64,000 bases of DNA. Source: Lacicoccus alkaliphilus DSM 16010. Its GTDB lineage: Bacteria > Bacillota > Bacilli > Staphylococcales > Salinicoccaceae. Made by a program: the position numbers and the translations under genes. The DNA lies in the NCBI RefSeq assembly GCF_900142805.1, contig NZ_FRCF01000004.1:62001-126000 (forward strand), given 5' to 3'. The notes beneath the pieces are model-generated. The model did not search any database. It saw only the letters and a list, made by a program, of their open reading frames with translations, and was not told where the DNA came from. Below, in pieces: positions 35,918-45,149 of the stretch (position 1 is its first letter; each line of letters opens with the position of its first letter).

Positions 35918-36481
35918 ATGATAAGATGTGAGATAAGAGGAGAAAATATTGAGGTGACGGATGCGATCAGATCGCATATTGAGGAAAAGGTCGGTAAACT
36001 TGAGCGTTACTTCAATGATGTACCGAATACTCATGCGCATGTAAACATCAAGACTTATAACAACAGCCAGGGGAAAGTTGAAATAACGATTCCCATGAAG
36101 GGCCTCACATTACGTGCGGAGGAAAGACATGATGATCTCTATGCGGCGGTGGATCTGATTGTTGATAAGCTGGAAAGGCAGATCCGCAAGCATAAAACCA
36201 AAATCAACCGCAAGTTCAGGGAGAAGGATCCGGAAACGGAACTTGAGCTGTTCAGAGCGGTCGAGAACGACAACGGTGACAGCCCGGAGCAAAGTGATGA
36301 CGGCATTGAAATCGTTCGTACGAAAGAGTTCACACTGAAGCCTATGGACTCCGAGGAAGCGGTATTGCAGATGAACATGCTCGGTCACGACTTCTTCGTA
36401 TTCAACGACCGTGAAACTGAAGGCACAAGCATTGTATACAGACGCAGGGACGGAAAGTATGCAGTGATTGAAACGAACTAG
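35918..36481 (+). CDS. hpf: Long-form ribosome hibernation promoting factor
   Basis: 187 aa. The N-terminal domain (1-100) binds the 30S decoding centre: [32 protein letters not shown]. After a linker, the C-terminal dimerisation domain (about 130-185) has [22 protein letters not shown] and [19 protein letters not shown]. It pairs inactive ribosomes into 100S particles in stationary phase. Ribosome site AAGGAGG. Its usual neighbour secA follows after a terminator. Confidence 0.96.
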   Translation: MIRCEIRGENIEVTDAIRSHIEEKVGKLERYFNDVPNTHAHVNIKTYNNSQGKVEITIPMKGLTLRAEERHDDLYAAVDLIVDKLERQIRKHKTKINRKFREKDPETELELFRAVENDNGDSPEQSDDGIEIVRTKEFTLKPMDSEEAVLQMNMLGHDFFVFNDRETEGTSIVYRRRDGKYAVIETN

Positions 36482-36522
36482 ATTGCCTGAACTTTAAAAG
36501 TGGACATCAAATATTTGAATGG

Positions 36523-36570
36523 ACAGGGCGATTCCCCTTCTAATGCGGAGGGAATCGTCCTGTTTTTATT
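36523..36570 (+). terminator. Terminator between hpf and secA
   Basis: ACAGGGCGATTCC (36523-36535) pairs with GGAATCGTCCTGT (36551-36563, one G-U), then a T run. Confidence 0.85.
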
Positions 36571-36639
36571 TTCACGGAAAAAATGGTAAAATTATGTGAT
36601 GTATAACGACATGTGTAAAAGAATGAGGAGAGAGCGACC

Positions 36640-39165
36640 TTGGGCGTACTGAATAAATTATTTGATGGTAACCGGTTTGAAGTCAAATCATTGCGCAAGC
36701 AGGCTGAAAAAGTGGATGCTTACCGTTCCGGAATGATGGAACTGAGTGATGCAGAACTTCAGGCTAAAACAGATGAATTCAAAGAGCGATTGAAAGATGT
36801 TGAAGATGATGACAAAAGAGAAGAGAAGCTGTTGGATGAGATGTTACCGGAAGCATTCGCAGTGGCGCGGGAAGCTTCACGGAGGACGCTGGGACTTGAA
36901 CCGTTCCTTGTCCAGATCATGGGCGGCATCGCTCTTCATAAAGGTGACATAGCAGAGATGAAGACCGGTGAAGGTAAGACGCTGACCGCGACCATGCCGG
37001 TGTATCTGAACGCGCTGACGGGCCGGGGCGTGCATGTAATCACCGTAAACGAATACCTCTCGGCAACACAGATGGAGGAAATGTCGGTATTGTACAACTT
37101 CCTCGGGCTCACCGTAGGACTGAACCTGAACCAGAAAAACAGTGAAGAGAAGCGCCATGCTTTTGCACAGGATGTCACCTATACGACGAATAATGAACTC
37201 GGTTTCGATTATTTGAGGGATAACATGGTGACCTACAGGAAAGACCGCGTGCTGCGCGAACTGAACTATGCGATCATCGATGAAGTCGACTCGATCCTGA
37301 TCGATGAAGCGCGGACGCCGCTGATCATCTCGGGCAAGGCAGAGCAGTCCGAGACACAGTACATGCAGGCGAATGCTTTCGTCAAAATGCTGAAGATGGA
37401 TGAAGACTTCACGTATGATGTCAAGACGAAAGGCATCCAGCTTACCGAGTCGGGCATCCAGAAGTCGGAGAAATGGTTCAAGGTGGACAACCTGTTCGAC
37501 GTAAAACATGTGAATCTCCTGCACCACATCAACCAGGCGCTCAAGGCGCACTTCTCGATGGAGAGGGATGTGGATTATGTGGTGGAGGAAGAGAAAGTCG
37601 TCATCGTCGACCAGTTCACCGGCCGTACGATGAAAGGACGGCGTTTTTCGGATGGACTGCATCAGGCGATTGAAGCCAAAGAAGGCGTCGATATTCAAAA
37701 TGAATCAAGGACGATGGCCTCGATCACTTTTCAGAACTTTTTCAGGCAGTTCAGGAAACTTTCAGGCATGACGGGTACTGCGAAGACGGAAGAGGAAGAA
37801 TTCATCAACATCTATAATATGAAAGTCACACAGGTTCCGACGAATCAGCCGATCGCCCGCGAGGACCGCACAGATAAGATATTCTCAAACAAGGAGTTCA
37901 AATTCAATGCGGTGCTCAACGAAGTCATCGAAAGGCACCGCAAAGGCCAGCCGATACTGATCGGTACGGTTGCGGTGGAAACGAGTGAACTGATTTCAGA
38001 AATGCTGCGCAAAAAGGGCATCCGCCACAATGTGCTGAATGCAAAGAACCATGAACGCGAAGCCGAAATCATACAGAATGCAGGCAGGAAGGGTGCGGTC
38101 ACCATTGCGACGAACATGGCGGGCCGCGGTACGGACATCAAGCTTGGCGAAGGCGTAAGGGAAGCCGGCGGTCTTGCGGTCATTGGTACGGAGCGTCATG
38201 AATCCCGCCGTATCGACGATCAGCTGCGCGGCCGTGCCGGCCGTCAGGGAGATGTCGGCATCAGTACATTTTATCTTTCACTGGAAGATGATTTGATGAA
38301 GCGTTTCGGATCGGAACGCATCCAGGGCGCGATGAACCGTCTCGGCATGTCCGGTGAAGAATTGACATCCAAGATGATCTCAAGGGCGGTTGAATCTTCC
38401 CAGAAACGTGTGGAAGGGAACAACTTCGATGCCCGTAAAAGGCTGCTGCAGTATGATGACGTACTGAGGCGCCAGAGGGAGATCATCTACCAGGAGCGTA
38501 ATGAGATCATTGATAACGAGGATGTCCGTGATCTGCTGATGGGTATGGTGGAATCATCCGTGGAACGCACGATCAGCTTTTATAATCTGGAAGATGAGGA
38601 AAACATCGACTATGAGCAGTTTGTGAACACATTGAATGATCTTTATTTCCGCGAAGAGACAGTGACTGAAGATGAACTGAAGTATAAGGAATCCGATGAG
38701 ATTTTCGAGATGTTGATGGAAAAAATCGGGCATGAACTGGAAGTGAAGGAAGAGAAGCTCGGCGAAGAGAAGATGCGTCTTTTTGAACGCATGATGATGC
38801 TCCGGACGATGGACAGGAAGTGGACCGAGCACATCGATGCCATGGACCAGCTGCGGACGGGCATCCATCTGCGCTCCTACGGCCAGATCAATCCGCTCCG
38901 CGAATATCAGAATGAAGGACTGCAGATGTTTGAAGACATGCTTGTGGCGATTGAAGATGATATCGCGAAGTATGTATTGAAGACACAGGTGAGGTCCGAT
39001 GAGGAACTGAAGCGGGAGCAGGTCGTATCGAAGAGTGATATGAAGACCGGGGACGGCAAACCGAAAGTGAAGAAAGCGCCGAAGAAACGGGAAGTGAAGG
39101 TCGGACGCAACGACCCGTGCCCGTGCGGGTCAGGGAAAAAATATAAAAACTGCCACGGCATATAA
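36640..39165 (+). CDS. secA: Preprotein translocase ATPase SecA
   Basis: 841 aa motor that drives secreted proteins through Sec[12 protein letters not shown] is Walker A and [21 protein letters not shown] is Walker B. The DEAD-motor marks are [16 protein letters not shown] and [11 protein letters not shown]. The zinc-binding tail is [16 protein letters not shown] 36640 is the start: GAGGAGAG is upstream and the protein then begins [10 protein letters not shown] as in relatives. It is 11 bases from prfB. Confidence 0.97.
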   Translation: MGVLNKLFDGNRFEVKSLRKQAEKVDAYRSGMMELSDAELQAKTDEFKERLKDVEDDDKREEKLLDEMLPEAFAVAREASRRTLGLEPFLVQIMGGIALHKGDIAEMKTGEGKTLTATMPVYLNALTGRGVHVITVNEYLSATQMEEMSVLYNFLGLTVGLNLNQKNSEEKRHAFAQDVTYTTNNELGFDYLRDNMVTYRKDRVLRELNYAIIDEVDSILIDEARTPLIISGKAEQSETQYMQANAFVKMLKMDEDFTYDVKTKGIQLTESGIQKSEKWFKVDNLFDVKHVNLLHHINQALKAHFSMERDVDYVVEEEKVVIVDQFTGRTMKGRRFSDGLHQAIEAKEGVDIQNESRTMASITFQNFFRQFRKLSGMTGTAKTEEEEFINIYNMKVTQVPTNQPIAREDRTDKIFSNKEFKFNAVLNEVIERHRKGQPILIGTVAVETSELISEMLRKKGIRHNVLNAKNHEREAEIIQNAGRKGAVTIATNMAGRGTDIKLGEGVREAGGLAVIGTERHESRRIDDQLRGRAGRQGDVGISTFYLSLEDDLMKRFGSERIQGAMNRLGMSGEELTSKMISRAVESSQKRVEGNNFDARKRLLQYDDVLRRQREIIYQERNEIIDNEDVRDLLMGMVESSVERTISFYNLEDEENIDYEQFVNTLNDLYFREETVTEDELKYKESDEIFEMLMEKIGHELEVKEEKLGEEKMRLFERMMMLRTMDRKWTEHIDAMDQLRTGIHLRSYGQINPLREYQNEGLQMFEDMLVAIEDDIAKYVLKTQVRSDEELKREQVVSKSDMKTGDGKPKVKKAPKKREVKVGRNDPCPCGSGKKYKNCHGI

Positions 39166-39176
39166 AGGAGAATATT

Positions 39177-40278
39177 ATGGAACTGTCAGAAATCAAAAAT
39201 TTTATAGAAGCGAAGAATGAAAAACTAAAAGACTTCAGGGGGTCTCTTTGACTTAGAAGAGAAGGAGACCCAGATCAGGGAAAATGAAGAGGAGATGCTT
39301 CAGCCCGAATTTTGGAACGATCCGGGGGAAGCGCAGAAGCTGATTGATGAGAACAATCACATCAAGAAGATTGCAGACGGTTTCAATGAACTTGTGGAAC
39401 TGATCGATGATATAGAAGTGACGCACGAACTGCTTAAAGAAGAATATGCCGAAGATATGAAAGCTCAGCTTGATGAGGATGTGAAGACAGCAGAAGAGAA
39501 GTTCAATGAATATGAGCTGAACATCCTTTTGAGTGATGAGCATGATTATCTGGACGCCCTGATTGAACTCCACCCCGGGGCCGGCGGTACGGAAAGTCAG
39601 GACTGGGCGGAGATGCTGCTCAGGATGTATCAGAGATATGCTGACCAGCAGGGTTTCAAAGTGGAGACGATCGATTACCAGGCAGGTGACGAGGCCGGGG
39701 TCAAAAGTGTGACCCTGTCGGTCAAGGGGCCGAATGCCTACGGCCTGCTGAAAGCGGAGAAGGGCGTCCACCGGCTCGTGAGGATTTCACCGTTCGACTC
39801 ATCCGGCAGAAGACACACATCATTCGTCTCATGCGAAGTCACGCCGCAGTTCAATCATGAGGACATCGAAATCGAAGTGAGAAGTGAAGACATCAGCGTC
39901 GACACCTACCGTTCCAGCGGGGCCGGCGGCCAGCACGTCAACACCTCCGACTCGGCTGTGCGCATCACCCACCATGAGACAGGCATCGTCGTCACGTGCC
40001 AGAATGAAAGGTCCCAGCTGAAAAACCGGGACCAGGCCATGAAGATGCTGAAATCGAAATTGTATCAGAGGGAACTGGAAGCCCAGCAGGCAGAGATAGA
40101 TGCGATCAAAGGCGACCAGAAAGAGATCGGCTGGGGCTCCCAGATCCGCTCGTACATCTTCCATCCTTATTCAATGATCAAGGACCACCGGACGAATCAC
40201 GAAGTCGGCAATACGGACAAAGTGATGGACGGCGATCTGAACCCGTTCATTGAGGCATATTTAAGACAGAACATATAA
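39177..40278 (+). CDS. prfB: Peptide chain release factor 2, with programmed +1 frameshift
   Basis: The coding sequence is 39177-39248 joined to 39250-40278, 366 aa. The first 24 codons run into an in-frame TGA at 39249-39251, set in AGGGGG-TCT-CTT-TGA-C. The internal Shine-Dalgarno and slippery CTT are the known RF2 autoregulatory frameshift: when RF2 is scarce the ribosome shifts +1 and reads GAC. The body has the GGQ motif ([10 protein letters not shown]), the stop-codon-recognition SPF motif ([13 protein letters not shown]), and [12 protein letters not shown]. It recognises UGA and UAA. ATG 39177 has AAAGGAG upstream. Confidence 0.96.
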
Positions 40279-40289
40279 TAGCGTGATCA

Positions 40290-40316
40290 GGCACCCCTGC
40301 GGGGGTGCTTTTTTTG
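40290..40316 (+). terminator. Terminator after prfB
   Basis: GCACCCC (40291-40297) pairs with GGGGTGC (40302-40308), then TTTTTTT. Confidence 0.88.
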
Positions 40317-40743
40317 GACCCGGAAGCTTTGAATACATGTCATTAACATGACATTACATTTAATGTATTTATGTTAACATCAGACTCATGTCCGGTGGAG
40401 GTGTCCGACCTCAGAATGAAAAGTTTTTCTTGTGGGAAGGGTTATTTTACGTCAATATTCCTTTAAAAAAATATTGGTTTCCCTTTGTAACATTCATGTC
40501 ATGTGAAAGGTGCGAATGCCTTTAAATCAATGTTTTATGCTGTAATAAACAGCCCCTTATATTACATTTGTCCATTTCAGGTTTCGTTTGTTTTACAATC
40601 CCTTTACATTGCCCACAAATTAAAATTTCTGTGCTATAGTACTACACATGGATTTAACAAGACGGGTACGGCCCATCAGTTACCGTACAGAACCACTTGT
40701 TTTACAATAACTTAGGATATTTCTGTAGGAGGAAATTTTTATT
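40317..40743 (+). promoter_or_regulatory. Long upstream region of the CHAP gene
   Basis: About 430 bases without a convincing gene. It holds a perfect WalR box, a weaker one at 40486-40502 (TGTAAC-5-TGTCAT), and an extended -10 TGCTATAGT (-10 at 40635-40640). AT-rich dyads appear near 40340-40380. Transcription would begin near 40647, giving a leader of about 95 bases. A 70-codon frame at 40503 has no ribosome site and is not accepted. Confidence 0.6.
40592..40608 (-). promoter_or_regulatory. WalR binding site
   Basis: On the minus strand TGTAAA-GGGAT-TGTAAA, an exact match to the known WalR consensus TGTWAH-N5-TGTWAH. It ends 26 bases before the CHAP gene -10, a position suited to activation. 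Confidence 0.8.
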
Positions 40744-41487
40744 ATGAAGAAAACAATAGTATCTATAGCAACTGTTACAGCATTGACAGGCATTGCTTCA
40801 TCAAATATATCAGCAAACGAATACGTACCGGCAGAGGTACAGCAGAATCAGGATTATACTTATAATTATGAAACAAACGGCGACAGCTATTCCTACTACT
40901 GGTATTACGGCAACACCGACGGCAGCCAGTATGCCAATGAGTACGGTTCAAACACAGGACAGGCTCAAACACAGGCGCCTGCAGCACAGTCCCAGCAGTC
41001 CACACCTGCACCTGCAGTGAGCGAAGCGCCTGCACAGGACGTCCAGGCACCGGCAGTGACTCAGTCACAGACATCCCAGGATGTCCAGGCACCGGCAGTA
41101 GTTGAAACTCCGGCAGCAGCCAGCAGTTCATCTTTTTCAGGCGGAACTAACTTCTACCCGGGCGGCGAGTGTACATGGTATGCTTTCGAACGCCGTGCCG
41201 AGCTTGGTAAAGCTGTCAGCGGCAGCTGGGGAAATGCCAGTAACTGGGCAGGCCAGGCAAGCGCACAAGGCCTCACTGTAAACAACTCGCCTTCAGTGGG
41301 CGCAATCATCCAAACACCTGCATACTCGAACGGTGCATACGGAATGGGCCATGTTGGTGTTGTAGAATCAGTGAACGGCGACGGCTCCATCACGATTTCA
41401 GAAATGAACTGGAGCGGCGGCCTCGGCGGAAAAACATTCAGAACACTTTCTGCGGGACAAGCAGCAAACCACAACTTCATCCACTAA
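40744..41487 (+). CDS. Secreted CHAP-domain peptidoglycan hydrolase, SsaA-like
   Basis: 247 aa. A signal peptide (about 1-24, ending SNISA) precedes a tyrosine- and asparagine-rich segment. A low-complexity A/P/Q/T linker follows, with AQDVQAPAV twice. The CHAP domain ends the protein: GGECTWYAFERR gives catalytic Cys143 and GMGHVGVVESV gives His203, ending with EMNWSGGLGG. Such enzymes cut staphylococcal peptide bridges or amides and are WalKR-controlled. The same family lies after prfB in S. aureus. Ribosome site AGGAGG. Confidence 0.93.
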   Translation: MKKTIVSIATVTALTGIASSNISANEYVPAEVQQNQDYTYNYETNGDSYSYYWYYGNTDGSQYANEYGSNTGQAQTQAPAAQSQQSTPAPAVSEAPAQDVQAPAVTQSQTSQDVQAPAVVETPAAASSSSFSGGTNFYPGGECTWYAFERRAELGKAVSGSWGNASNWAGQASAQGLTVNNSPSVGAIIQTPAYSNGAYGMGHVGVVESVNGDGSITISEMNWSGGLGGKTFRTLSAGQAANHNFIH

Positions 41488-41502
41488 AATCTGCTATACA
41501 GC

Positions 41503-41538
41503 AGACCGGGATCGGGACACATGTCCCGGTCTTTTTTA
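41503..41538 (+). terminator. Terminator after the CHAP gene
   Basis: AGACCGGGA (41503-41511) pairs with TCCCGGTCT (41524-41532), with an inner GGAC/GTCC step, then a T run. Confidence 0.88.
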
Positions 41539-41627
41539 ATGTCCACAAATATTCAACGGTTGCGCCGTGTCCGGCCGGTGATGTTATGTTAAAATAACTG
41601 CAATAACTATACTGGGGAAGTTTTGAA

Positions 41628-42215
41628 ATGAATAAAAAACGTTTGCTCATCATCATCGCCATCGCCGCCGCTTCCCTGCTTGTGGGGGCGGCCATCGGTG
41701 CTGTACTGAATTACTCGGAAGACCAGTTTGACAACCAGGCACTTGAGACCCTGCAGTCCACGGAGGGCAGGGACAATCATCATGCCGTCGGTGAAAATAT
41801 CATGGAAAATGAGCTGGCGGGGGTAATTAATGCAAATGTGCCATTTAATGATATTATAGGGAATAACGAAGTCACAGTCGTGAATTTCTTTGCCTCGTGG
41901 TGTGATCCGTGCAGACGTGAAACACCTGCGCTCAATGAATATCACCTCGATCATCTCGGGGAGCCGATCGATATCATCGGTGTCAACATCAGTGACAGCA
42001 AAGCCAACAGGGATCAATTCCTGACCGAATTCGAGGTGGAGTATCCCGTCTTTGAATTTGAGGATGAGGATCAGGCGCTTGATGACTACCAGATCCGTCT
42101 GATGCCGACGACTTTCTTCGTCGACGGGGACGGCGAGATCATCCGCGCATATATCGGCGAAGTGTCGCCGGAACTTGTGACGAACTATATCAATTTTGTT
42201 AAGGAGGCATCCTGA
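41628..42215 (+). CDS. Membrane-anchored thiol-disulfide oxidoreductase, ResA/TlpA type
   Basis: 195 aa. One N-terminal membrane helix (about 5-27) with the rest extracellular. The thioredoxin fold has the active motif WCDPC (91-95) and the cis-proline region LMPTTFFVDGDG. ResA-like proteins reduce apocytochrome c or other surface thiols; the target here is unknown. The stop shares one base with the next gene. Confidence 0.88.
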   Translation: MNKKRLLIIIAIAAASLLVGAAIGAVLNYSEDQFDNQALETLQSTEGRDNHHAVGENIMENELAGVINANVPFNDIIGNNEVTVVNFFASWCDPCRRETPALNEYHLDHLGEPIDIIGVNISDSKANRDQFLTEFEVEYPVFEFEDEDQALDDYQIRLMPTTFFVDGDGEIIRAYIGEVSPELVTNYINFVKEAS

Positions 42216-42853
42216 TGGGTGTGCATCAGTATTTTAAGAGCTTGAATGATTTGGAGAAGTTGATACGCTGTCCGGGCAAGTTCAAATATCAGGAACACAA
42301 TGTGGCTGCCCACTCTTTCAAAGTGACGAAGATTGCACAGTATCTCGGAACGGTGGAAGAGCACAGCGGCACTGAGATCGACTGGAAAAGCCTGTATGAG
42401 AAAGCATTGAACCATGACTACCCGGAAATCTTCACAGGAGACATCAAAACACCGGTGAAGTACGCCTCAAGTGAATTGAACACCCTCTTCCGTGAAGTGG
42501 AGGAAACGATGACCGTCAAATTCATAGAAGAGGAATTTCCCGGGGACTACCAGAAAGAATACAAGAGGCGCCTGAAGGAGGGCAAGGATGATTCCATAGA
42601 AGGGCAGATACTGTCGGTGGCGGATAAAGTCGACCTGCTCTATGAATCGTTCGGGGAAATCCAGAAGAGGAATCCGGAGAAGCTCTTCTTCGAAATGTAT
42701 GAGAATTCCCTGATCACCATCAAGCAGTTCTCACACCTTGCATGTGTGCAGGACTTCATCAACAACATCCTGACCGAAATGCTGAAGGAACCGTTCATAC
42801 CGAAGACGGAGCTCCTGGATATCACGGAGTCGATTCTGAATAAGGAGTTATGA
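42215..42853 (+). CDS. HD-domain phosphohydrolase, YfbR-like
   Basis: 212 aa. Metal ligands fit the HD pattern: NVAAHSFKV, then NHDYPEIFTGD, and later VADKVDLLYE. YfbR-type enzymes remove phosphate from deoxynucleoside monophosphates; that activity is inferred. ATG 42215 has AAGGAGG upstream and overlaps the stop before it. It probably belongs to an operon with the thioredoxin-like gene and csbA. Confidence 0.8.
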   Translation: MGVHQYFKSLNDLEKLIRCPGKFKYQEHNVAAHSFKVTKIAQYLGTVEEHSGTEIDWKSLYEKALNHDYPEIFTGDIKTPVKYASSELNTLFREVEETMTVKFIEEEFPGDYQKEYKRRLKEGKDDSIEGQILSVADKVDLLYESFGEIQKRNPEKLFFEMYENSLITIKQFSHLACVQDFINNILTEMLKEPFIPKTELLDITESILNKEL

Positions 42854-42856
42854 TCC

Positions 42857-43093
42857 ATGGATTTATTCTGGTATATGATGGCCCTTGTGGCCCCCGCTGT
42901 CACGGTGGTTGTCCTTGCAAGGCTGATGCGGAACAAGTATGGGGCCGTCATACTGACATTCATCCTCTTTGCCGTGTCGATATACCGGGGGTTCTACCAC
43001 TCGGAGTGGGTCATATACCTGGATGCAATCTCGATTGTGATCGGCTATATGCTCGTTGAATTATACAATATAGATGAAGTGGAAGATGAGTAG
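42857..43093 (+). CDS. csbA: CsbA family membrane protein
   Basis: 78 aa with two or three membrane helices, starting MDLFWYMMALVAPAVTVVVL and ending in an acidic tail NIDEVEDE. Position directly before uvrB-uvrA is the same as csbA in Bacillus subtilis, a SigB-controlled gene of unknown biochemical role. No separate SigB promoter is seen here. Ribosome site AAGGAG. Confidence 0.75.
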   Translation: MDLFWYMMALVAPAVTVVVLARLMRNKYGAVILTFILFAVSIYRGFYHSEWVIYLDAISIVIGYMLVELYNIDEVEDE

Positions 43094-43100
43094 AGATGAC

Positions 43101-43114
43101 CGAACAAATGTTTG
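43101..43114 (+). promoter_or_regulatory. LexA (SOS) box of uvrBA
   Basis: CGAACAAATGTTTG differs from the GAAC-N4-GTTC site at one position. It stands 60 bases before uvrB, as expected for SOS control of excision repair. Confidence 0.8.
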
Positions 43115-43173
43115 TCGTTGATGCTCATTTTTTGTTAAAATAAGATACATGAAAATATTTCGGAGGCGTATTT

Positions 43174-45144
43174 ATGGCTAATTTTGAATTGGTTTCCAAA
43201 TTTGAGCCGGCAGGCGACCAGCCCAAGGCGATCGCAGAGCTGACTGAACAGATCGAATCGGGCCAGCGGCACCAGACATTGCTCGGTGCGACGGGTACCG
43301 GCAAAACATATACGATGAGCCAGGTCATCAAAGAAGTGGGCAAACCCACACTGATCATCGCCCACAACAAAACCCTGGCAGGGCAGCTTTACGGTGAATT
43401 CAAAGAATTTTTTCCGAATAACAGGGTAGAGTACTTTGTAAGTTATTATGATTATTACCAGCCGGAAGCGTACGTGCCGCATACGGATACGTTCATTGAA
43501 AAGGATGCATCCATCAACGATGAAATCGACAAGCTCCGGCACAGTGCCACGAGTGCTTTATTCGAAAGGGATGATGTCATCATCATCGCTTCGGTCAGCT
43601 GCATATACGGCCTCGGTAATCCGGATGAATACCGCGACATGGTCGTGAGTGTGCGTGTCGGTATGGAGATGGACCGCAATGAGTTCCTGAGGAAGCTCGT
43701 TGACATCCAGTATTCAAGGAACGATATAGATTTCCAGAGGGGCGCCTTCCGGGTGCGCGGCGATATCGTTGAAGTGTTCCCTGCCTCGCGTGATGAACAG
43801 TGCATCCGTGTCGAGTTTTTCGGCGATGAAATCGACCGCATCAGGGAAATCAACTATCTGACGGGGGAAGTGCTCCACGAAAGGGAGCATTTCGCCATCT
43901 TCCCGGCCTCCCACTTCGTTACGCGTGAAGAAAAGATGCGCGTGGCGATCGGACGCATCGAAAAGGAGCTGGAAGAACGGCTGAAGGCGCTCCGTGACGA
44001 CAATAAACTGCTTGAAGCCCAAAGGCTTGAACAACGGACGAACTACGACCTTGAAATGATGCGTGAGATGGGATTCTGTTCCGGCATTGAAAACTATTCG
44101 GTGCATCTGACCTTGAGGCCCATGGGATCGACGCCGTATACGCTGCTGGATTATTTCGATGATTTCCTCATAATGATTGATGAATCGCACGTGACACTAC
44201 CTCAGATCAGGGGCATGTTCAACGGTGACAAGGCACGTAAACAGGTGCTGGTGGACCATGGATTCAGGCTGCCGAGCGCGATGGACAACCGTCCGCTCCA
44301 ATTCAGCGAATTCGAGGAGAAGGCGAGTCAGCTCCTGTATGTCTCGGCGACTCCGGGGCCGTATGAACTGGAGCATACAGAGAAGATGGTCGAGCAGATC
44401 ATCCGGCCGACGGGCCTTCTCGATCCGACCATCGATGTACGGCCGACCGAACACCAGATCGATGACCTGCTTGAGGAAATCGTCAGGCGGACCGAGCGCA
44501 ATGAACGTGTTCTCATCACGACCCTGACCAAGAAGATGTCGGAGGATTTGACCACTTATCTGAAGGAAGCGGGCGTAAAAGTACAGTATCTGCATTCGGA
44601 AGTGAAGACCCTGGAACGTATCGAAATCATCCGTGAGCTCCGACTCGGCACCTATGATGTGCTCGTCGGCATCAACCTGCTTCGTGAGGGGCTGGATATA
44701 CCCGAAGTTTCGCTTGTCGCGATACTCGATGCGGATAAGGAAGGGTTTCTGCGCTCCAACCGCTCACTGATACAGATCAGCGGACGTGCCGCGCGGAACA
44801 GCGGGGGGCATGTCATCATGTATGCGGACAAAATCACCGATTCCATGCAGTACGCACTGGATGAAACTGCACGGCGCCGTGAAATACAGGAGGCCTTTAA
44901 TGAAAAGCACGGACTCACACCGACGACCATCCAAAAAGACGTCAGGGACTCCATCAGTGCAGAAGTGGACATCAAGGCAGACAAGGTGAAATCTTCAGGC
45001 AGGATGAAGAAGATGACGAAGAAAGAAAGGGAAAAAACCCTGGAACAGCTCGAGAGCGATATGAAGCAGGCAGCCAAAGATCTGGACTTCGAAACGGCTT
45101 CTGAGCTGAGGGATGCAATGTTTGAACTCCAGGCAGAAGGGTGA
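43174..45144 (+). CDS. uvrB: Excinuclease ABC subunit B
   Basis: 656 aa. [10 protein letters not shown] is Walker A. The beta-hairpin region [21 protein letters not shown] inserts between DNA strands. DESHVTLPQ is Walker B, and [10 protein letters not shown] and [12 protein letters not shown] are helicase motifs. The C-terminal UVR domain (about 615-655) binds UvrC. It verifies damage passed on by UvrA. Ribosome site GGAGG. Overlap with the next frame is small. Confidence 0.97.
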   Translation: MANFELVSKFEPAGDQPKAIAELTEQIESGQRHQTLLGATGTGKTYTMSQVIKEVGKPTLIIAHNKTLAGQLYGEFKEFFPNNRVEYFVSYYDYYQPEAYVPHTDTFIEKDASINDEIDKLRHSATSALFERDDVIIIASVSCIYGLGNPDEYRDMVVSVRVGMEMDRNEFLRKLVDIQYSRNDIDFQRGAFRVRGDIVEVFPASRDEQCIRVEFFGDEIDRIREINYLTGEVLHEREHFAIFPASHFVTREEKMRVAIGRIEKELEERLKALRDDNKLLEAQRLEQRTNYDLEMMREMGFCSGIENYSVHLTLRPMGSTPYTLLDYFDDFLIMIDESHVTLPQIRGMFNGDKARKQVLVDHGFRLPSAMDNRPLQFSEFEEKASQLLYVSATPGPYELEHTEKMVEQIIRPTGLLDPTIDVRPTEHQIDDLLEEIVRRTERNERVLITTLTKKMSEDLTTYLKEAGVKVQYLHSEVKTLERIEIIRELRLGTYDVLVGINLLREGLDIPEVSLVAILDADKEGFLRSNRSLIQISGRAARNSGGHVIMYADKITDSMQYALDETARRREIQEAFNEKHGLTPTTIQKDVRDSISAEVDIKADKVKSSGRMKKMTKKEREKTLEQLESDMKQAAKDLDFETASELRDAMFELQAEG

Positions 45145-45149
45145 ATTCA

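Noticed and set aside
39249-39251. prfB as a pseudogene because of the early TGA
   Set aside because: The context is the known RF2 frameshift site and the rest of the frame is intact.
40503-40715. 70-codon frame before the CHAP gene
   Set aside because: It has no ribosome site, unusual composition, and overlaps the WalR box and promoter.
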